A stretch of 50,399 nucleotides of DNA from Saprospiraceae bacterium (GCA_026993525.1 JALWSS010000148.1:1-50399); one strand, 5' to 3'; shown: positions 25,026 through 33,233, numbered from the stretch's first letter. The notes: generated from the sequence alone by a model not told the origin. Program-made: numbers and translations.

Positions 25026-27224
25026 ATGAAATCATTCATGAAATTCAATATATTGCTCATCACCGGGGTCATGCTCTCTTTGAGTGCCTGCTTCAAAGAC
25101 CTGGACACCGTTCCACTGGACCCCGACGAGATCACTTCTGCGGTGGTGTATGACGACCCCGCCTCTTACAAGCAGGTGCTTGCCAAGCTGTATGCCGGCC
25201 TGGCTGTGACTGGTCAGCAAGGCCCCGCCGGCCAACCGGACATTTCCGGTATAGACGAAGGATTCGGCCAGTACCTGCGAGGCTACTGGTACCTGCAGGA
25301 GTTGCCGACCGATGAAGCCGTTATCGGTTGGAACGACCGGACCATCAAGGATTTTCACGAACAGGACTGGGACGCCCAGGACGTTTTCATCCAGGCGTTT
25401 TACAGCAGGGTGTTTTATCAGATTGCCCTTTGCAATGAATTCCTTCGGGAAACGACCGACGCCAAATTGGACAGCCGCAATGTGGATGCGGCCCTGCGAG
25501 CTGAAATCAAAACTTACCGGGCCGAGGCGCGCTTCCTGCGTGCTTTGAGCTACTGGCATGCGCTGGACCTCTTCCGTTCGGTTCCCTTCGTTACCGAAGA
25601 AGACAATGTCGGTTCCTTCTTTCCCGAGCAGATCAGTGCCGATGCCTTGTTCGTATTCATCGAACAGGAGCTTCGCGATGCAGCTCAAGACATGGTTCCT
25701 CCCCGTCAGAATGAATACGGGCGTGCCGACCAGGCGGCTGCATGGACCCTGCTGGCCAAGCTTTACCTCAATGCAGAGCAGTACACCGGACAGGCCAAAT
25801 ACTCCGAGTGCATCGAGTATTGCCAGAAGGTGATCGATGCCGGATACACCCTGGAGCCTGAATTCCAGAACCTGTTCCTGGCAGACAATGACCTTGCAAC
25901 CGATGAGATCATCTTTCCCATTGCATTCGACGGTGTTTCAACCAAGACCTGGGGGGGCACCACCTTCATCATCCACGCCGCCGTCGGTGGCAGCATGAAT
26001 CCGGCGGATTTTGGCATTGACGGCGGCTGGGGTGGCACCCGAACCACCAGTGCCATCGTCGGAAAATTCCCGGCTGTAGGCAGTGGCAGCACCCTCGTGT
26101 CGCCCAATGAGGGCAATACGGATTCTTATCCGAGGATTTACGTTCCCGGTGGTTACCAGGGCTGGGACCCGGCCAACACCTCAACGGTGATGACCTCCCC
26201 CAACAGCGACAACAATTACGAAGGTTACTTCTGGTTTGAGGCCGGAACGGAGTTCAAGTTCACGGAAATGCCCAACTGGGATGTGAACTGGGGAGACGAC
26301 GGTGCCGATGGCACCCTGGATGCCGGTGGTGCCAATATCTCCGTGGCCGAAGATGGCTTCTACAAGATCAACGTAAACCTGAACGATCATACCTACACCA
26401 TCGTGAAAACCCAGTGGGGGCTGATCGGCTCGGCTACCGCCAATGGCTGGGACAGCGACCAGGACATGAGCTATGACCCCGGCGAAGGGGCCTGGGTTAT
26501 CACTGCCAGCCTGGTGGCCGGAGAGGTAAAATTCAGGGCCAACGACGACTGGGCACTGAATTACGGCGACGACGGAGCCGACGCCATCCTGGAAGAAGGC
26601 GGGGCCAACATTGCCATCCCTTCCGATGGAACATACACCATCAAACTCTACCTGGACAAACCGGATTACACCTACTCCGTCGAACGCCCAAGCTTCGACA
26701 AACGGGCCATGTTCTATACCGATGGACAAAACCTCGAAATTGCCGACATCTCCCAGTTTACCGAAGGGTATGCAGTGACCAAGTTCAAAAACCTGACCCG
26801 TTCCGGCGCAGCCGGGAAGGACCTCACCCACTGCGATACCGATTTTCCGTTGTTCCGGCTGGCTGATGTGTACCTGATGTATGCTGAGGCTGTGCTCAGA
26901 GGTGGCAATGGCTCCATGGCCGATGCGCTGAACTACGTCAACCAGATCCGGGAACGCGCCTACGGAGATACCAGTGGCAACATTGACCAGAGCGAGCTCA
27001 CCCTGGACTTCATTCTCGATGAGCGTGCCCGTGAGCTGCTGTGGGAGGCCAGTCGCCGCACAGACCTCGTTCGCTTCGGAAAATTCTCCAATACCAACTA
27101 CCTGTGGCCCTGGAAAGGAGGTGTTGCGGAAGGGCGGTCAGTGGAAGCATTCTATGACATTTATCCGATTCCGGCTTCCGACCTCGGCGCCAATCCCAAC
27201 CTGACACAAAACCCAGGTTATTGA
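25026..27224 (+). CDS. SusD/RagB-family lipoprotein with inserted SusE-type modules
   Basis: A 732-residue surface lipoprotein (lipobox LSAC, Cys22), about 200 residues longer than a normal SusD. Residues 23-365 and 557-732 are SusD: N-terminal TPR-like helices (YRAEARFLRALSYWHALDLF) and C-terminal FPLFRLADVYLMYAEAVLRGG...LDERARELLWEASRRTDLVRFGKF. Between them, residues about 366-556 hold two beta-rich modules (VPGGYQGWDPAN, NWGDDGADGTL, WGLIGSATANGWDSDQDM, KFRANDDWALNYGDDGADA) nearly identical in pattern to SusE next door. SusD resumes exactly at FDKRAMFYTDGQ. The protein is inferred to be the glycan-binding lid on SusC, with added glycan-binding sites. Confidence 0.92.
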   Translation: MKSFMKFNILLITGVMLSLSACFKDLDTVPLDPDEITSAVVYDDPASYKQVLAKLYAGLAVTGQQGPAGQPDISGIDEGFGQYLRGYWYLQELPTDEAVIGWNDRTIKDFHEQDWDAQDVFIQAFYSRVFYQIALCNEFLRETTDAKLDSRNVDAALRAEIKTYRAEARFLRALSYWHALDLFRSVPFVTEEDNVGSFFPEQISADALFVFIEQELRDAAQDMVPPRQNEYGRADQAAAWTLLAKLYLNAEQYTGQAKYSECIEYCQKVIDAGYTLEPEFQNLFLADNDLATDEIIFPIAFDGVSTKTWGGTTFIIHAAVGGSMNPADFGIDGGWGGTRTTSAIVGKFPAVGSGSTLVSPNEGNTDSYPRIYVPGGYQGWDPANTSTVMTSPNSDNNYEGYFWFEAGTEFKFTEMPNWDVNWGDDGADGTLDAGGANISVAEDGFYKINVNLNDHTYTIVKTQWGLIGSATANGWDSDQDMSYDPGEGAWVITASLVAGEVKFRANDDWALNYGDDGADAILEEGGANIAIPSDGTYTIKLYLDKPDYTYSVERPSFDKRAMFYTDGQNLEIADISQFTEGYAVTKFKNLTRSGAAGKDLTHCDTDFPLFRLADVYLMYAEAVLRGGNGSMADALNYVNQIRERAYGDTSGNIDQSELTLDFILDERARELLWEASRRTDLVRFGKFSNTNYLWPWKGGVAEGRSVEAFYDIYPIPASDLGANPNLTQNPGY

Positions 27225-27237
27225 TGAAAATGAAAAA

Positions 27238-27265
27238 CCGGGCAAAGGCAATTGTCTTTGCCCGG
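27238..27265 (+). promoter_or_regulatory. intercistronic stem-loop between susD and susE genes
   Basis: A perfect 10-bp stem (CCGGGCAAAG, 27238-27247; CTTTGCCCGG, 27256-27265) with an 8-nt loop, 14 bp after the SusD stop. No T tract follows, so it is more likely an RNA-processing or attenuation element that lowers SusE relative to SusD than a full terminator. Confidence 0.5.
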
Positions 27266-27293
27266 ATTCCTCAAACTCAAAAAAGTGAATATC

Positions 27294-28328
27294 ATGATCC
27301 GAAAATATAGTTTGCTCATCCTCCTGGTCATTGCAGGACTGACTGCCTGCAAAGACGAGGATTTTGGCCCGGTACTTCAACCGGGAAATGCACCGGCCTT
27401 TATCAACCCAGCCGACGGAAGTAGCTTTGAATTGCTCGAAGACAATGCCGACGAGGTGATGACCATGTTTGTATGGTCAGAAGCAGATTTTGGTTTCCAG
27501 GCTGCCGTCACCTATGAAGTGGAAATGGATGTTGCCGGCAATGACTTCAACGATGCGGTCACTTTGGGCAGCACCTCCGGTGACACGCTGGCCGTAAGCG
27601 TCAGCAAGGTCAACAACATCCTTTTGGCAAAAGGACTGCCCGGCGAAACCCCGGCCAGTGTCGAAGTCAGGGTTGTTGCCAGCGTCAGTCCGGAAGTAGC
27701 TCCCCTGGTGTCGGATGCCATCGCCCTGACCATCACCCCCTACACAGTGGTGATCAACTATCCACAGTTGCAGGTGCCGGGCTCTTACCAGGGGTGGGAC
27801 CCCTCCAACAACAACACCGTGATATGGTCAGTGAAAAGTGATGACAAATACGAAGGGTACATTTATTTCCCCGACCCGAACACGGAATTCAAGTACACCC
27901 TCGGGCCCAGTTGGGACACCAACTGGGGCGATGACGGTGCGGATGGCACCCTTGAACCGGACGGCGCCAACATCGTTGCCGGCGATGCCGGTGTTTACAA
28001 ACTGAACGTTGATCTGAATGCCCTCACGCATGCTTATGTGAAAACCGACTGGGGGCTGATTGGCTCGGCCACTCCCAATGGCTGGGACAGTGACCAGGAC
28101 ATGACTTACGACCCCGACACCGGCATCTGGTCCATTACCCTGGACCTGGTGGCCGGGGAAATCAAGTTCCGCGCCAATGACGACTGGGCCATCAACCTCG
28201 GTGACAACGACGCCAACAAATCATTGGAATATGACGGTGCCAATATCCAGATTGACGAAGATGGCAATTATACCATCGAGTTAATTCTGAATGTTCCGAA
28301 ATACACCTACGAGATCACGAAAAACTGA
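27294..28328 (+). CDS. SusE-like glycan-binding surface lipoprotein
   Basis: A 344-residue lipoprotein: lipobox LTAC with Cys19 followed by KDED, which fits the Bacteroidota lipoprotein export signal for surface exposure. Residues about 25-155 are the SusE N-terminal Ig-like domain (PAFINPADGSSFELLEDNADEV). Residues about 157-340 hold two starch-binding-type modules (VPGSYQGWDPSN, NWGDDGADGTLEPDGAN, WGLIGSATPNGWDSDQDMTYDP, KFRANDDWAINLGDND). The start at 27294 is fixed by the lipoprotein signal. It follows SusC and SusD in one operon; a glycoside hydrolase is missing from the window, so the ligand is unknown, probably an alpha-glucan by family. Confidence 0.9.
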   Translation: MIRKYSLLILLVIAGLTACKDEDFGPVLQPGNAPAFINPADGSSFELLEDNADEVMTMFVWSEADFGFQAAVTYEVEMDVAGNDFNDAVTLGSTSGDTLAVSVSKVNNILLAKGLPGETPASVEVRVVASVSPEVAPLVSDAIALTITPYTVVINYPQLQVPGSYQGWDPSNNNTVIWSVKSDDKYEGYIYFPDPNTEFKYTLGPSWDTNWGDDGADGTLEPDGANIVAGDAGVYKLNVDLNALTHAYVKTDWGLIGSATPNGWDSDQDMTYDPDTGIWSITLDLVAGEIKFRANDDWAINLGDNDANKSLEYDGANIQIDEDGNYTIELILNVPKYTYEITKN

Positions 28329-28345
28329 TCTTTAATGAAGATGAT

Positions 28346-28383
28346 AAAGCCGGGGCTCCCAACGAGAGTCCCGGCTTTTTTTT
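28346..28383 (+). terminator. intrinsic terminator of the SusCDE operon
   Basis: Stem AAAGCCGGG (28346-28354) with CCCGGCTTT (28370-28378) and a long T tract, 17 bp after the SusE stop. The universal stress gene on the other strand ends at 28400. Confidence 0.85.
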
Positions 28384-28399
28384 ACATGGGGAGCAATGC

Positions 28400-29560
28400 T
28401 CATGCAGGAATGACCATAAGCGGTATGGTAGTGTTGAAGGCCATTGATTTGGTCACGCTTTTATGGAAAATGTTTTCCCAGAAAGACCGGTGAGGGTGAA
28501 CCATGATCATCAGGTCAATGTTGTGCTTGGTTGCATATTCATGCAGCGCTTCACTGACTGACTCGCCTTGCACCTTTGTCATGGTAAAGGAGAATGCCGG
28601 TTGGCCGCCTTCAAACAGAATTTCGAAGAGGTGTTTTTCAACTTCCTTGTATTTTTTAGTGCTGGATTCGTCCTCAACGTGGACGAAATGTACATCAGCA
28701 CCAAAGGTGGTGGCTATACTGGAGAGATAAGACAATGTTTCAGCAGAGGTGCTTTCAAAATTGCTTGCAAACAATATGTGCCTGAACGGCGCATATTCTG
28801 TGTTCTGGGGAATTAGCAAAACAGGGCATTTTGCGAGTTGGGTCACACTTGTTGAAACAGAGCCAAACCACTTTTCGAGGGTTCCTTTATCGCCTCTTCC
28901 TCCCATTACAATCAGATCGTATTCACCGGAGGAAGAGTGTTTTACGATTTGCTCCACAGCAAAACCGATTTCCACTTTGGTTTTTAGATATTCAGGAATA
29001 TTCTTGTCAAAAACTTCTTTGACAAAATGGTCCATCCTGTCTTGCTGGAAAGCTTCCAAATCCTGAAAGTTCATTTCCGGAAACAACAAGTTGGGGTCAA
29101 ATTCAGGATGTGAGATATGTAAGACAGTTACTTCACCTCCATTAACAGATGCAAGGTTGGCAGCAAATTTCAGTGCTCCTACCGAAACCTGGGAGAAATC
29201 TGTTGGAACCAGGATGTGCTTCATATCAAAGATTTTTGATGATTTCGCTTTGAACAGGTTCAACAGGATTTGGAGGTCTTCCACTTCAGGCACCACCTTT
29301 TGAAGCACCACTTTTCCATTGATCACCATGGCCGGGATGCCATTGATCTTAAAGCGCATCAACTCCTCAACATCAGAAATAACCTTCACTGTGGCATCCA
29401 TGCCAAGTGCTTCCAATGCGGCTTCCACATTGCTGCGGAGCTTTTTCATCTTCTCCGACCCCTCAACACCTAATAGCTGTACTTTGGTCATTCCTATTGG
29501 TAAATCAGTTCTGCCATATTCATCAACAAATAAGGTGGCCGGCAAATACATGGATGCCAT
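28400..29560 (-). CDS. thioredoxin-fold / double universal-stress-protein fusion
   Basis: A 386-residue cytoplasmic protein in three parts. Residues about 24-103 match the small Thioredoxin_3 fold (MTKVQLLGVEGSEKMKKL, INGIPAMVINGKVVLQKVVP), but the CxxC that follows the first strand is absent. Residues 113-262 and 265-386 are two UspA domains (MKHILVPTDFSQVSVGALK; DLIVMGGRGDKGTLEKWFGSV; then FRHILFASNFESTS). Only the first retains the G-x-x-G-x(9)-G-S/T-like nucleotide motif. Met24 (position 29491) and Met113 (29224) are possible alternative starts. The gene follows the CBS gene by 31 bp. The role is inferred as stress signalling. Confidence 0.8.
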   Translation of the reverse strand: MASMYLPATLFVDEYGRTDLPIGMTKVQLLGVEGSEKMKKLRSNVEAALEALGMDATVKVISDVEELMRFKINGIPAMVINGKVVLQKVVPEVEDLQILLNLFKAKSSKIFDMKHILVPTDFSQVSVGALKFAANLASVNGGEVTVLHISHPEFDPNLLFPEMNFQDLEAFQQDRMDHFVKEVFDKNIPEYLKTKVEIGFAVEQIVKHSSSGEYDLIVMGGRGDKGTLEKWFGSVSTSVTQLAKCPVLLIPQNTEYAPFRHILFASNFESTSAETLSYLSSIATTFGADVHFVHVEDESSTKKYKEVEKHLFEILFEGGQPAFSFTMTKVQGESVSEALHEYATKHNIDLMIMVHPHRSFWENIFHKSVTKSMAFNTTIPLMVIPA

Positions 29561-29591
29561 GTAAATGCCGGGATCAAATCAGGCAATTCCC

Positions 29592-30056
29592 TCATTCTTC
29601 AGATTTGGCCTTTTTGTAATCCTCCAGGGTGATGGGCTCTTCAGCCAAAGCCTTGATGATGTCATAGGTGGTGACAATTCCTACCAGTTCATCATTGTCA
29701 ACGATTGGGATTGCGTGAAACCGGTTGATGAGAAAAACATCGAGAATGGTACGAATGGGTTCGGTACTGTCCACTTTTGCCAACCCCCTGGTCATTATTT
29801 CTTCGGCTTTCCAGGCTTTGAGCCGGGTTTCATCCAAAAATTTATCAACATCATTGCCTTTGAATCCATGAAGAAAATGCAGGAAATCAGTTTTACTGAT
29901 AATGCCTACCAATTCTTTGAACTTCACCACCGGCAGGTGGTGAATAGAGTAATTGTCAAATACCTCTTTAACCTTCAACAAGTCATCTTCCGGCGTTACA
30001 GCGATGACATTTTTGGTCATGATGGAAGAAACTGGAGCTATCAGATTCATAATCAA
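29592..30056 (-). CDS. CBS-domain pair protein
   Basis: A 154-residue protein made of two CBS repeats: IMTKNVIAVTPEDDLLKVKEVFDNYSIHHLPVV...LVGIISKTDF and IMTRGLAKVDSTEPIRTILDVFLINRFHAIPIVDNDELVGIVTTYDI. Such pairs bind adenine nucleotides and report energy state. It is the promoter-proximal gene of a two-gene minus-strand unit with the USP fusion. The first two codons allow a start at 30056 or 30050. It is divergent from the sensor kinase, with a shared 228-bp region containing a palindrome. Confidence 0.9.
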   Translation of the reverse strand: MIMNLIAPVSSIMTKNVIAVTPEDDLLKVKEVFDNYSIHHLPVVKFKELVGIISKTDFLHFLHGFKGNDVDKFLDETRLKAWKAEEIMTRGLAKVDSTEPIRTILDVFLINRFHAIPIVDNDELVGIVTTYDIIKALAEEPITLEDYKKAKSEE

Positions 30057-30166
30057 ATGTTTGGGGCTTTGGGCTCAATTCTCCTTACGCATTTTGCCTT
30101 CAGCCGGGGTCAATGTGTTTTGAGATGTATTTCGGTTGCAAGTTGGCCCAACTGGGAGGGGCTTTG

Positions 30167-30182
30167 AATGACTTTTGTCATT
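30167..30182. promoter_or_regulatory. FNR-geometry palindrome, candidate operator
   Basis: AATGAC-TTTT-GTCATT is a perfect inverted repeat with 6-nt arms and a 4-nt spacer, the spacing of FNR-family sites (TTGAT-N4-ATCAA) with a shared TGA core. It lies almost midway between the divergent CBS and kinase genes, overlapping the -33 TTTG of the kinase promoter. The CRP/FNR-type regulator encoded at 31606 is the obvious candidate binder. Confidence 0.55.
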
Positions 30183-30206
30183 ATGGTCAAATGATTTATA
30201 TCTTTC
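30174..30206 (+). promoter_or_regulatory. candidate promoter of the kinase/regulator operon
   Basis: TTTG (30174-30177), a 21-nt spacer and TATCTTTC (30199-30206, 7 of 8 to TAnnTTTG), 78 bp before the kinase start. Overlap of the -33 box with the palindrome suggests repression or autoregulation. Confidence 0.45.
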
Positions 30207-30284
30207 CGGCAGTGCCTTCACAGAAACTATTTTGGCATCGCCCTATGAAACAAAATTGCATTTGCATTTTACAAGACCTGTGTG

Positions 30285-31580
30285 ATGACCATTACTGAGA
30301 ATAATCTCCCAAGGAAATACCTGGAATTGATCATCAACCGTAGTGTTGATCCTATCGTGACCATCAATGACAAGGGGATTATAGAGTACCTCAATCCGGC
30401 AACTGAACAACTGTTTGGGTACAAGGGCGATGAATTGATCGGGAAAAACATCTCGGTACTGATGCCTTCTCCGGACAGAGAAAATCACGACAGGTACATG
30501 CGTGAATACCTGAAGTCAGGACAGAAGAAAATCATAGGTATAGGCAGGGAAGTAACCGCCCGTACCAAAAGCGGAAAACTATTGCCGGTAAGATTGGCAG
30601 TAAGCGAAGCCTGGGTCGGAGATAAAAGGATCTTTATCGGTACACTCCATGACCTGACCGAGATCAAGGAGGTGGAAAATAAGATCCGCCAAATGAATAA
30701 AGAGTTGGAAACAAAAGTTGACGAAAGGACGGAAGAGTTGGCCAAGGTGGTCAACAAACTTCTGGATTCCAACCAAAAACTTTTGAAAGAAATACAGGAG
30801 CGGAAGATGATCGAAGAGGCCTTGAGAAGCAGTGAAGAGGAGCTGAAGCAGGCCCTGGAAAAGGAAAAGGAACTATCGGAATTGAAGTCTCGTTTCGTCA
30901 CCATGGCTTCGCATGAGTTCAGAACGCCACTGACATCCATATTGTCTTCTGCAGACCTCATCGAGGCTTATACGCAGGACCCCAATGACAAACGACTAAA
31001 GCATGTTGGCAGGATCAGGAGTTCTGTAAACAATTTGATCACCATTCTGAACGACTTCCTGTCGTTGAGCAAACTGGAAGAAAACAGGGTTGAGAAGCGA
31101 GTGGTAAGCACCAATATTGAAGCTTTCGCCAAAGAACTGGAAGACGAAATAAAGGGGCTGTTGAAAAAAGGTCAGGTGCTTGAAACCCGGTTCAGCTTAA
31201 AAACGGGAGAAGTCTTGTTAGACCGCAATATTTTAAAAAACATCCTTTACAACCTGTTGTCCAACGCCATCAAGTACTCTCCCGAAAACACCCCGATAAC
31301 ATTGAGGATTGAGGAAGATGACAGCATGTTGAGAATTGAAGTCAGGGACCAGGGCATTGGCATACCTGAAGAAGATCAACAGTTTTTGTTTACCCGGTTC
31401 TTCCGGGCAAAAAACGTGGAGAACATCCAGGGTACCGGCCTTGGCCTTAACATCGTGAAGAGATATCTCCAACTGATGGATGGAGACATCAATTTTGTGA
31501 GCAAACCGGGTAAGGGAACTTCGTTTTTCCTCGAAATCCCGCTCAAACATTCCGAAGAATCATTTGAGTATCCGGTATGA
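30285..31580 (+). CDS. PAS-domain sensor histidine kinase (FixL-like PAS without heme His)
   Basis: A 431-residue cytoplasmic kinase with no membrane segment. A PAS domain (about 10-125) has the FixL pattern (VLMPSPDRENHDRYM, KKIIGIGREVTARTKSGKLLPVRLAVSEA). In FixL the heme ligand is the His directly before IIGIGR; here it is Lys82. A coiled coil follows, then HisKA with His210 in ASHEFRTPLTS, and HATPase_c with N-box NLLSNAIKYSPENTPI, G1 VRDQGIGIPEED and G2 GTGLGLNIVKRY. The start is ATG 30285 (GTG 30282 is the alternative). It is followed by the REC-CRP gene after 25 bp, presumably its partner. Confidence 0.93.
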   Translation: MTITENNLPRKYLELIINRSVDPIVTINDKGIIEYLNPATEQLFGYKGDELIGKNISVLMPSPDRENHDRYMREYLKSGQKKIIGIGREVTARTKSGKLLPVRLAVSEAWVGDKRIFIGTLHDLTEIKEVENKIRQMNKELETKVDERTEELAKVVNKLLDSNQKLLKEIQERKMIEEALRSSEEELKQALEKEKELSELKSRFVTMASHEFRTPLTSILSSADLIEAYTQDPNDKRLKHVGRIRSSVNNLITILNDFLSLSKLEENRVEKRVVSTNIEAFAKELEDEIKGLLKKGQVLETRFSLKTGEVLLDRNILKNILYNLLSNAIKYSPENTPITLRIEEDDSMLRIEVRDQGIGIPEEDQQFLFTRFFRAKNVENIQGTGLGLNIVKRYLQLMDGDINFVSKPGKGTSFFLEIPLKHSEESFEYPV

Positions 31581-31605
31581 TCATTTGAAATCAAAACCTT
31601 TTGAG

Positions 31606-32655
31606 ATGAAAAAACTTCTTGTGATTGAAGACCAGGCAGACGTTCGTGAGAACATTGCGGAATTGTTGGAAATATCAGGATTCGAAGTGCTCACCGCAGA
31701 AGATGGTGCGGTAGGCGTTGACATGGCGCTGGAGCATCGTCCTGACCTCATCTTGTGCGATGTAATGATGCCGCGGCTCGATGGTTTCACAGTTCTCAAT
31801 ATTCTGAGCAAAAGGCCTGAAACATCTGATGTTCCATTTATTTTCCTTACGGCCAAAACTGAAAAAGAAGACATCCGCAAAGGGATGAACCTTGGAGCGG
31901 ATGATTACATCACCAAACCCTTCTCCAAAGAAGAGCTGATTCAGGCCGTGACCACCCGCTTGGCCAAAGCCGACCGACTGAAAAGCTTCGCTAAGACAGA
32001 TTCGGGGTTGAGTGCATTCATCAACGAGGCACGGGGGTACGAAGAACTCAAAAAACTGTCGGTTGACCGCCGCACAAAGTCGTACAACAAACGCAACCTG
32101 ATTTTTGAGGAAGGAGATATTCCCCGCTATTTGTACTTCGTCAATAAAGGGCAGGTGAAAATCTTCAAAACCAATGACATTGGCAAGGAGTTCATCATTA
32201 ACATCCGGACAGAGGGCGATTTTATTGGTTACACCGCACTGATCAAAGACGAACCATACGGTTTTTCAGCTTCAGCACTGGAGCCGACCGAACTTAGCCT
32301 CATTCCGAAGGAAGACTTTTTGCAACTGCTCTATGCCAACCGGGACGTTTCTTCGAGGCTGATCAAAATGCTGGCAGACAATGTTGCGGAGAAAGAGGCA
32401 CAATTGCTGAGCCTGGCGTACAACTCGGTACGTCGCCGTGTTGGTGAAGCCATTCTCCTCCTCCATGACCGCTATGTAAAAGAAGGCCGTCAGGACATTC
32501 AAATCCTCAGGGAAGACCTCGCCCACATTGTTGGCACTGCCAAAGAGAGTGTGATCCGGATGCTGACAGAATTCAAGAATGACGGTTACATCGAGATCAA
32601 AGATGGTTATATCCGCATTCTGGACCGGTCAAAACTGGAAGCGCTTCCGCTTTGA
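31606..32655 (+). CDS. response regulator fused to a CRP/FNR-type transcription factor
   Basis: A 349-residue protein. Residues 1-120 are a receiver domain with E8/D9, phospho-acceptor Asp52 (LILCDVMMPRLDG), the Thr of FLTAKTE and the Lys of ITKPFS. Residues about 150-270 are a cNMP-binding-type barrel (NLIFEEGDIPRYLYFVNKGQVKIF, GDFIGYTALIKDEP) without the R-x-S phosphate pocket of cAMP-binding CRP. Residues about 300-345 are a winged helix (REDLAHIVGTAKESVIRMLTEF); its K-E-x-x-x-R matches the DNA-contacting R-E-x-x-x-R of CRP. It probably links the kinase upstream to transcription. ATG 31606 is preferred to 31564. Confidence 0.92.
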   Translation: MKKLLVIEDQADVRENIAELLEISGFEVLTAEDGAVGVDMALEHRPDLILCDVMMPRLDGFTVLNILSKRPETSDVPFIFLTAKTEKEDIRKGMNLGADDYITKPFSKEELIQAVTTRLAKADRLKSFAKTDSGLSAFINEARGYEELKKLSVDRRTKSYNKRNLIFEEGDIPRYLYFVNKGQVKIFKTNDIGKEFIINIRTEGDFIGYTALIKDEPYGFSASALEPTELSLIPKEDFLQLLYANRDVSSRLIKMLADNVAEKEAQLLSLAYNSVRRRVGEAILLLHDRYVKEGRQDIQILREDLAHIVGTAKESVIRMLTEFKNDGYIEIKDGYIRILDRSKLEALPL

Positions 32656-32708
32656 GCAGTTCGGGTAGCAAAGTTCATTCGGAGAAGTTTTCTTTGCCTC
32701 GCAATTCA

Positions 32709-33233
32709 ATGCCTTCATCGCAATTGACCCGCATGGAAGAAAAATTGACGCCAGAGGCAAGGAAATACCTGAACGACATCCGTTCGGGGTGGAAGTTATC
32801 GCTCTACTTTCTGAAATACTTGCCCACGGCATTTTGGTGGGGCCTGAAAGTGGTGGAAGCAACACCAGAATACTGCAAAGTCAGCATCCCCTTCAACCGG
32901 AGAACACAGAACCCTTTCAAATCCATTTATTTTGCGGCGCTTGCAGGTGCCGGAGAACTGGCAACCGGTGTCCTGGCCAACATGGCCAGATTGGGCAGGG
33001 GCAGTATTTCGATGCTCGTTGTTGGCCAGAAGGCCGAATTTGTAAAAAAGGCAGGGGGAAAGGTGATCTTCGCCTGCGATCAGGGTCTGGAGGTGCAACA
33101 AGTAGTGGAGGAAGCCATTGCCACCGGCGAAGGGAAAACCATTACCATGACTGCCACCGGAACAAATCTGAATGGCGAAACAGTTTGCCGGATTCACATT
33201 ACCTGGTCTTTCAAGGCAAGAACAAAAAAATGA
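32709..33233 (+). CDS. DUF4442 (hotdog-fold, thioesterase-like) protein
   Basis: A protein of about 174 residues matching DUF4442, a hotdog-fold family related to acyl-CoA thioesterases: PTAFWWGLKVVEATPEYCKVSIPFNRRTQNPFKSIYFAALAGAGELATGVLA, VVGQKAEFVKKA, and a C-terminal strand HITWSFKAR. The frame is open from an unlikely TTG at 32652; ATG 32709 or 32733 is plausible, and 32709 is used here. No catalytic residue can be assigned. It is downstream of the regulator gene (53 bp) and upstream of bshC. Confidence 0.75.
   Translation: MPSSQLTRMEEKLTPEARKYLNDIRSGWKLSLYFLKYLPTAFWWGLKVVEATPEYCKVSIPFNRRTQNPFKSIYFAALAGAGELATGVLANMARLGRGSISMLVVGQKAEFVKKAGGKVIFACDQGLEVQQVVEEAIATGEGKTITMTATGTNLNGETVCRIHITWSFKARTKK

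Noticed and set aside
32652-32708. TTG start for the DUF4442 gene
   Set aside because: It overlaps the regulator stop and gives an unlike-family leader; internal ATGs fit better.
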